Below the pieces are notes generated by a model. That model searched no databases. It was not told the DNA's origin and saw only the letters and a program-made list of their open reading frames with translations. The translations under genes and the position numbers were made by a program. Positions 32,376 through 37,148 of a DNA stretch of 37,148 nt are shown one piece after another. Positions within the stretch are counted from its first letter, which is position 1; the number at the start of each line of letters is the position of its first letter. Origin of the DNA: Clostridia bacterium. Lineage in GTDB: Bacteria > Bacillota > Peptococcia > DRI-13 > SM3-B62. The stretch spans positions 1-37,148 of the forward strand of contig JAHDSQ010000052.1 in NCBI GenBank assembly GCA_018432615.1, given 5' to 3'.

Positions 32376-33928
32376 TGTATAAGCTTGGTATTGACGTAGG
32401 CGGAACTAACACCGATGCCGTGCTGATAGATGAGAACCTCAAGGTGGTGGCAGAGGTCAAGCATCCTACTTCCGGGGATATTTATGATGGTATCATGGGT
32501 GCGGTGAAAAATATTCTTGAACTGTCCGGCATAGACCGCGGGGAAATAGGTAAGGCCATGTTGGGTACGACCCAGTGTACGAATGCGATTGTAGAGCGCA
32601 AGAACCTGGCCCCTATAGCCGTACTGCGAATCGGTGCGCCTGCTGCAGTAGGGATTCCGCCGATGACAGACTGGGCGGAAGATCTGAAAAAAATCGTTGT
32701 AGCAGAAAAGATGATCGGCGGCGGCTTCGAGCATGATGGTAAGGAACTGGCCCCACTGGATGAGGAGACTGCTCAGGCGTTTTTTCAAGAGGTTAAGGGT
32801 AAGGTTGAGTCTGTAGCCATTTCCTGTGTTTTTTCTACTGTCAGGAACGAGCATGAGCTTAGAGCCGCAGAGTTATGCAGGGAAATTATGGGAAAAGATA
32901 TTCATATCTCCGTTTCCGGCGAAATCGGCTCCATGGGTCTTGTTGAGCGTGAGAACGCCACAATTTTGAATTCTGCCCTTTGTAAGGTAGCTCAACGTTT
33001 TACCGAGGGTTTTGCCCGTTCCCTGGCGGGACTTGGTGTGACCAATGCCGCCATCTACTTGTCTCAGAATGACGGGACTTTGATGACGATGGAACAGGCC
33101 CTTCGCTACCCAATTCTTACAATCGCTTGTGGGCCAACAAACTCCATTCGGGGGGCCAGTCATTTATCAAGGCTGGAAAACGCGTTGGTTATTGACGTCG
33201 GCGGCACCACAACCGATCTTGGTGTCATGCGGAATGGTTTTCCGCGGGAGTCTAGTGTAGCGGCTACCATCGGTGGTGTTCGTACAAACTTTCGGATGCC
33301 CGATGTTCTGACCATTGGTCTTGGCGGTGGTTCGATAGTTAGGCAGCGCGAGGACGGTACAGTCACGGTAGGTCCGGATAGTGTAGGATACCGTATCACG
33401 GAAAAGGCACTTATATTTGGCGGGGACACCGTTACCGCTACAGACATTGCGGTGCGGCTTGGCATGTATGAGTTGGGTGATAAGTCTAAGGTTGCCGGAA
33501 TCGACGAGGGTTTTGCATTAAAGGCCATGGAAGTTATTAGCCGACTGGTTGAGGACGCTTTGGATGCGATGAAGGTATCTAATTCTGATGTGGATGTAAT
33601 CCTGGTCGGCGGCGGTTCCATAATCCTGCCGGAAAAGCTGGCGGGTGCAATGTCAGTTACCAAGCCGGAGCATTTTGGCACGGCGAATGCCATCGGTTCA
33701 GCCATATCCAAGGTCAGCGGTACTTACGAAAAGCTTGTGGATTATGAAAAAATTCCCCGGGAGGAAGCTTTAGCACAAGCCAAGAGGGAAGCAGTTGAAA
33801 TAGCCGTTGAAGCAGGAGCTGTCCGTGAAACAGTAGAGATAATTGACGTCGAGGATGTACCCTTGGCATACTATCCCGGCAAAACCAATCGAGTTAAAAT
33901 CAAAGCAGCGGGGGATTTGGGAAGCTGA
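32375..33928 (+). CDS. hydantoinase/oxoprolinase-family protein (HyuA-like)
   Basis: This 517-residue protein has the ASKHA ATPase-like fold of hydantoinase A: YKLGIDVGGTNTDAVLID at the N terminus (phosphate loop), GTTQCTNAIVERKNL, ACGPTNSIRGASHL, LVIDVGGTTTDLGVM (second phosphate site) and ILVGGGSIILPEKL. Members open five-membered rings of hydantoins or 5-oxoproline using ATP. It is shorter than full HyuA (about 690 residues) and no HyuB gene is present. It ends the permease-DUF917 operon, so a hydantoin-like compound is the likely substrate. Confidence 0.88.
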   Translation: MYKLGIDVGGTNTDAVLIDENLKVVAEVKHPTSGDIYDGIMGAVKNILELSGIDRGEIGKAMLGTTQCTNAIVERKNLAPIAVLRIGAPAAVGIPPMTDWAEDLKKIVVAEKMIGGGFEHDGKELAPLDEETAQAFFQEVKGKVESVAISCVFSTVRNEHELRAAELCREIMGKDIHISVSGEIGSMGLVERENATILNSALCKVAQRFTEGFARSLAGLGVTNAAIYLSQNDGTLMTMEQALRYPILTIACGPTNSIRGASHLSRLENALVIDVGGTTTDLGVMRNGFPRESSVAATIGGVRTNFRMPDVLTIGLGGGSIVRQREDGTVTVGPDSVGYRITEKALIFGGDTVTATDIAVRLGMYELGDKSKVAGIDEGFALKAMEVISRLVEDALDAMKVSNSDVDVILVGGGSIILPEKLAGAMSVTKPEHFGTANAIGSAISKVSGTYEKLVDYEKIPREEALAQAKREAVEIAVEAGAVRETVEIIDVEDVPLAYYPGKTNRVKIKAAGDLGS

Positions 33929-33961
33929 ACCTGCGGTAAAAGGATAAATAGAATGCATTAT

Positions 33962-34006
33962 GAAAGGGGCTGCAACGAAATTCAACTTTTCGTTACAGCC
34001 CCTTTC
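33962..34006. terminator. long hairpin after the hydantoinase-like gene
   Basis: GAAAGGGGCTGCAACGAAA (33962-33980) pairs with 33988-34006 over 19 bases with one mismatch and a seven-base loop. Little T tract follows, though AAAG and CTTT at the base give some. CCCCTTTCTG is repeated directly after it at 34015-34024. Confidence 0.65.
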
Positions 34007-34098
34007 TGCAAGAGCCCCTTTCTGAGGTGGTTTCAATAGCTTTTTTCCAGAAATTGCGTTAGAATTAGAGCAGCTTAGCCAGTTAGGGGGAAGATCGA

Positions 34099-36705
34099 TT
34101 GTTTTCACCACACAGCATGGATACAAAGGAAGTTCTTGCTCATCTGCAGGTTGATTCGGAAAGCGGTTTAACCACTGAGGAAGCTTTAAAAAGATTGTCC
34201 GAATACAAGGAAAACAGACTTGCCCAGGGCAAGAAAAAAAGCTTTTTCCAATTATTCGTGGAAAATCTCAAAGATGTGATGATTATCATACTGCTTATCG
34301 CCGCAGTGGTTTCTTTTGTTGTGGCCTGGCATGAAGGAGAAGGTTTTTTTGAGCCACTTTTGATCTTTTTGATAGTAGTGCTGAACGCAATTATTGGGGT
34401 AGTGCAAGAAGGAAAAGCAGAAAAAGCCCTGGAAGCATTACAGGATCTCTCCGCTCCTCATGCCCGGGTCATTCGTGCCGGCCAAGAGATGATTGTCGAT
34501 GCAGTGACTTTGGTACCGGGGGATATTATTAAGCTGGAGGCGGGAGACTACGTACCGGCCGATGCTCGCATCATTGAATCGAGCAGTCTGCAAGCGGAGG
34601 AATCTGCTTTGACCGGAGAATCAGTGGCCGCCGAAAAAGATGCCTCGGCGGAGGTGGCAGAAAATGCCCCTCTGGGCGATCGTTCAAACATGCTATACTC
34701 CGGGTGCAGCATCACTTATGGGACTGCCCGGGCGGTTGTTACCTTCACCGGGATGAAAACCGAGATGGGCCGTATTGCCGACCTGCTCAATACCGAAACC
34801 GAAACTCAGACGCCCTTGCAACATAAATTGGCAGATCTCGGTAAATACATCGGTTTTATTGCCCTGGGAATTTGTGCAGTGATTTTTGTTATTGGTATCC
34901 TCGCCGGTATGAGTGTTATTGATATTTTCATGATAGCAGTTGCCTTGGCTGTTTCGGCCATCCCTGAAGGATTACCGGCTATTGTGACAGTCGTCTTGGC
35001 CATCGGGGTGCAGCGTATGGTCAAGAAAAATGCCATCATCAGAAAATTACCGGCAGTAGAGACCTTAGGCAGTGCTTCGGTCATTTGTTCGGATAAAACC
35101 GGTACCTTGACTCAAAACCAAATGACACTGGTCAAGGCTTTTTACGCCGGGGATGCCCTCCTGGAAGATATCAGCGAGAATAATTCCGCTTCAATTAGGA
35201 AGCTCTTGCAATATGCCACCCTCTGTTCCGAAGGCAGTGTGGAAATCGACGAAGACGGCAAAGAACGTCATATCGGCGACCCTACGGAGACATCAATCGT
35301 GCTGGCAGCTTCTAGAAATGGCCTCTTTAAAAACGAGTTAAACAGTATTTATCCGCGTTTAGCGACCCTGCCCTTTGATTCTGACCGCAAAATGATGACC
35401 ACCGTTAATCAAATTGAAGGCAGAAAGGTCGTGATAGTAAAAGGCGCGTTCGATGTTTTGGCCAACAAGTGTATCGGTGGTGATTTAAAAGCAGGACGGC
35501 AAACGGTCGAGGACTTGAGCAGTCAGGCACTGCGTATACTGGCAGTGGCCTATAAAGAAATTGAAGAGTTGCCCGAACAGATAACGGAGCAAACCCTGGA
35601 AAATGAGTTGACCTTTATGGGTCTGTTAGGAATGATCGATCCGCCTCGTCCGGAAGCTCGGGATGCCGTTGCCCTTTGTCGTGCCGCAGGCATCAAGCCG
35701 GTGATGATAACCGGGGATCATGTGACCACTGCTGCGGCTATTGCCAGGGAATTAGGCCTCTTGCAGGTAGGGGATGACGCAATCACCGGCAGCGAATTAG
35801 CTCTGATGACCGAGGAGGAGCTTGCAGCCCGCGTTGACAAGATTTCTGTCTATGCCCGGGTCTCCCCCGAAGATAAGATTCGCATCGTACAAGCTTGGCA
35901 GAGAAAGGGTGCAGTCGTTTCCATGACCGGTGACGGTGTTAATGATGCTCCGGCCTTAAAAGCAGCCGATATTGGCTGTGCCATGGGTATCACGGGTACA
36001 GACGTGGCCAAAGGAGCTGCGGATATGGTCCTGACCGACGACAACTTTGCTACTATCGTGGATGCCGTCAAAGAAGGCCGTGGAATATACACCAATATCA
36101 AGCATACGGTAGGCTTTTTGCTGGGTACTAATATCGGGGAAGTGCTGACCGTCTTTGTGGCTATGCTGTTGTGGCGCATTTCGCCTTTCTTGGCTGTGCA
36201 GTTATTATGGATCAACCTGGTGACAGACAGTCTGCCCGCAATTGCTTTGGGAATGGAACCGGTGGATGATGATGTAATGCAGCGCAAACCCAAACCTAAA
36301 GAGGAAGGTATTTTTGCAGAGGGTTTCGGGGTGCGCATCATCTTGCAGGGAGTCATGTTTGCCGCACTGACACTGATTGGATTTGTAAGTGTCTGGGGAA
36401 TTACCGGGGATATGGTGGCGGCTCGTACTATGGCCTTTTTGATCTTAGGCGGTTCCCAAGTATTTCATGCTTTCAATATGCGCTCAGATCATTCGTTATT
36501 CAAGCTCGGTTTCTTCACTAATAAATATTTGAATGGTGCCGCGCTGGTTTCACTGGGTATGATGGCAGGGGTTGCCTTTATTCCTCCTATTGCTGCTGCT
36601 TTTGGTTTGACCCTGTTGTCCGGAAAGATGTATCTGGGTGCTCTGGGACTGGCCTTGTTGCCCATTGCGGTCCTGGAAACATACAAAAAGATTGTAAATA
36701 ACTAA
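34099..36705 (+). CDS. P-type calcium-transporting ATPase
   Basis: This 868-residue membrane pump belongs to the P2A/SERCA-like group. DKTGTLTQNQM carries the phosphorylated aspartate D332. Other landmarks are the actuator ESALTGES, the ion-site helix SAIPEGLPAIVTV, DPTET and VKGAFDVL in the nucleotide domain, and TGDGVNDAPALKAADIG. The M6-type sequence LLWINLVTDSLPAIALG carries the asparagine and aspartate calcium ligands. About ten membrane helices are present. The TTG start follows AGGGGGAAG. It stands alone; calcium export is the likely role, with manganese possible. Confidence 0.93.
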   Translation: MFSPHSMDTKEVLAHLQVDSESGLTTEEALKRLSEYKENRLAQGKKKSFFQLFVENLKDVMIIILLIAAVVSFVVAWHEGEGFFEPLLIFLIVVLNAIIGVVQEGKAEKALEALQDLSAPHARVIRAGQEMIVDAVTLVPGDIIKLEAGDYVPADARIIESSSLQAEESALTGESVAAEKDASAEVAENAPLGDRSNMLYSGCSITYGTARAVVTFTGMKTEMGRIADLLNTETETQTPLQHKLADLGKYIGFIALGICAVIFVIGILAGMSVIDIFMIAVALAVSAIPEGLPAIVTVVLAIGVQRMVKKNAIIRKLPAVETLGSASVICSDKTGTLTQNQMTLVKAFYAGDALLEDISENNSASIRKLLQYATLCSEGSVEIDEDGKERHIGDPTETSIVLAASRNGLFKNELNSIYPRLATLPFDSDRKMMTTVNQIEGRKVVIVKGAFDVLANKCIGGDLKAGRQTVEDLSSQALRILAVAYKEIEELPEQITEQTLENELTFMGLLGMIDPPRPEARDAVALCRAAGIKPVMITGDHVTTAAAIARELGLLQVGDDAITGSELALMTEEELAARVDKISVYARVSPEDKIRIVQAWQRKGAVVSMTGDGVNDAPALKAADIGCAMGITGTDVAKGAADMVLTDDNFATIVDAVKEGRGIYTNIKHTVGFLLGTNIGEVLTVFVAMLLWRISPFLAVQLLWINLVTDSLPAIALGMEPVDDDVMQRKPKPKEEGIFAEGFGVRIILQGVMFAALTLIGFVSVWGITGDMVAARTMAFLILGGSQVFHAFNMRSDHSLFKLGFFTNKYLNGAALVSLGMMAGVAFIPPIAAAFGLTLLSGKMYLGALGLALLPIAVLETYKKIVNN

Positions 36706-36754
36706 ACAAACGGCTTTTACAACATCCGGAGAATAGGTATGTTGAGAATAGTTA

Positions 36755-36782
36755 TTGACATATGCCAAAAACCTTGTATAGT
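36755..36782 (+). promoter_or_regulatory. promoter of the small glycine-rich protein gene
   Basis: TTGACA (36755-36760) and TATAGT (36777-36782) are 16 bases apart, about 45 bases before the coding start. Confidence 0.7.
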
Positions 36783-36810
36783 AGAATTATAAAGAACATA
36801 TGCCAAAAAC
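36758..36810 (+). repeat. direct repeat of ACATATGCCAAAAAC around a promoter
   Basis: The 15-base sequence occurs at 36758-36772 and 36796-36810, a 38-base period. One copy lies between the -35 and -10 hexamers and one lies downstream of the start of transcription. The arrangement suggests a regulator site pair. Confidence 0.7.
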
Positions 36811-36827
36811 TATTAGAGGTGATAAAA

Positions 36828-37025
36828 ATGCCAAGAGGAGACGGAACCGGACCTATGGGTACCGGCGGAGGCGGCGGTCAAGGCAGACAAGGTGTAACAG
36901 GAACCGGAAGGGGAAGAATGGGAGGTCCTGCAAGTGCAGGCCCTGTAGGGTATTGTGAATGCCCTAAGTGTGGAACTAGAGTGAATCATAATCGAGCAAA
37001 TCCTTGCAACCTGCACTCCCGCTGA
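36828..37025 (+). CDS. small glycine-rich protein with a zinc-ribbon-like CxxC motif
   Basis: This 65-residue protein starts MPRGDGTGPMGTGGGGGQG, the opening typical of small clostridial proteins (DUF5320-like) found beside dinitrogenase iron-molybdenum cofactor-type genes. The tail CECPKCGTRVNHNRANPC has a CxxC pair and a later C, like a zinc or iron knuckle. AGAGGTGA precedes the ATG. An upstream in-frame ATG at 36762 lies in the promoter. Function is unknown; a metal-binding accessory role is suggested by the motif. Confidence 0.7.
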   Translation: MPRGDGTGPMGTGGGGGQGRQGVTGTGRGRMGGPASAGPVGYCECPKCGTRVNHNRANPCNLHSR

Positions 37026-37093
37026 CACATAACGAGCCAGCGACAAAAAGACAGAAAAACCCTAAAATAACTTGCTTTTTGGCACACGAATAG

Positions 37094-37148
37094 TTGCTTT
37101 AATCCTCGTTATGTGATATACTACACATAACGAGGTGATGTTCTAATG
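37094..37148 (+). promoter_or_regulatory. promoter with a palindromic operator and start of the next gene
   Basis: TTGCTT (37094-37099) and TATACT (37117-37122) are 17 bases apart. CCTCGTTATGTG (37104-37115) and CACATAACGAGG (37124-37135) are perfect 12-base inverted repeats that enclose the -10 hexamer. The ribosome site GAGGTG lies partly in the right arm, and an ATG at 37146-37148 opens a gene that leaves the window. A further copy, CACATAACGAG, lies at 37026-37036. Confidence 0.8.

Overview
The window looks like the chromosome of an anaerobic, spore-former-type member of the Bacillota (class Clostridia, perhaps Peptococcaceae-like). The evidence is mid-range base composition by eye, AGGAGG-type ribosome sites, TTG and GTG starts, a PerR-rubrerythrin peroxide defence, a selenium-metabolism gene set, ribonuclease J, meso-diaminopimelate dehydrogenase and PucR, PadR and LysR regulators. 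The genus cannot be fixed from this sequence alone. No rRNA, tRNA, CRISPR array or prophage was seen.

Layout. Positions 1-1130 are a decaying edge: the start of an IS630-type transposase, a broken TspO-like gene and a broken MarR gene. Positions 1241-2766 are an oxidative-stress module: a PerR-type repressor, a rubrerythrin with a rubredoxin-like domain at both ends, and a small ferritin-like protein. A DinJ/RelB antitoxin with an in-frame stop and no toxin follows (2995-3297), then three exported proteins of unknown function (3339-7692). Positions 7796-10095 encode a polar amino acid ABC importer. A polyferredoxin relic lies at 10150-10396.

Positions 10409-14231 form a divergent selenium/sulfur trafficking locus. 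YedE, a TusA/YedF-like protein, a long DUF3343 protein and a YjeF/ribokinase-fold protein face a LysR regulator, which is followed by a hotdog thioesterase and a radical SAM protein. Ribonuclease J and peptide release factor 3 are divergent (15718-19165). Next come a YefM-YoeB toxin-antitoxin pair and a GMP synthetase whose glutaminase domain is shortened and lacks its catalytic residues. A LemA/DUF2207 pair follows, then a PadR-methyltransferase operon and a DHA2-type drug exporter (21630-26954).

A diaminopimelate dehydrogenase gene carries one frameshift (27022-28009). Divergent from it is a PucR regulator, then an NCS1 permease, a DUF917 protein and a hydantoinase/oxoprolinase-type protein (28143-33928), which together look like uptake and breakdown of a hydantoin-like compound. 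The window closes with a calcium-type P-type ATPase, a small glycine-rich CxxC protein and a strong promoter/operator reading into the next gene.

The most notable observations are the GMP synthetase without a working glutaminase, the unassigned proteins of the selenium locus, several well-formed operators (PadR, YefM and the one at the right edge), a possible small RNA gene at 21383-21489, and six gene relics, which suggest active gene loss.
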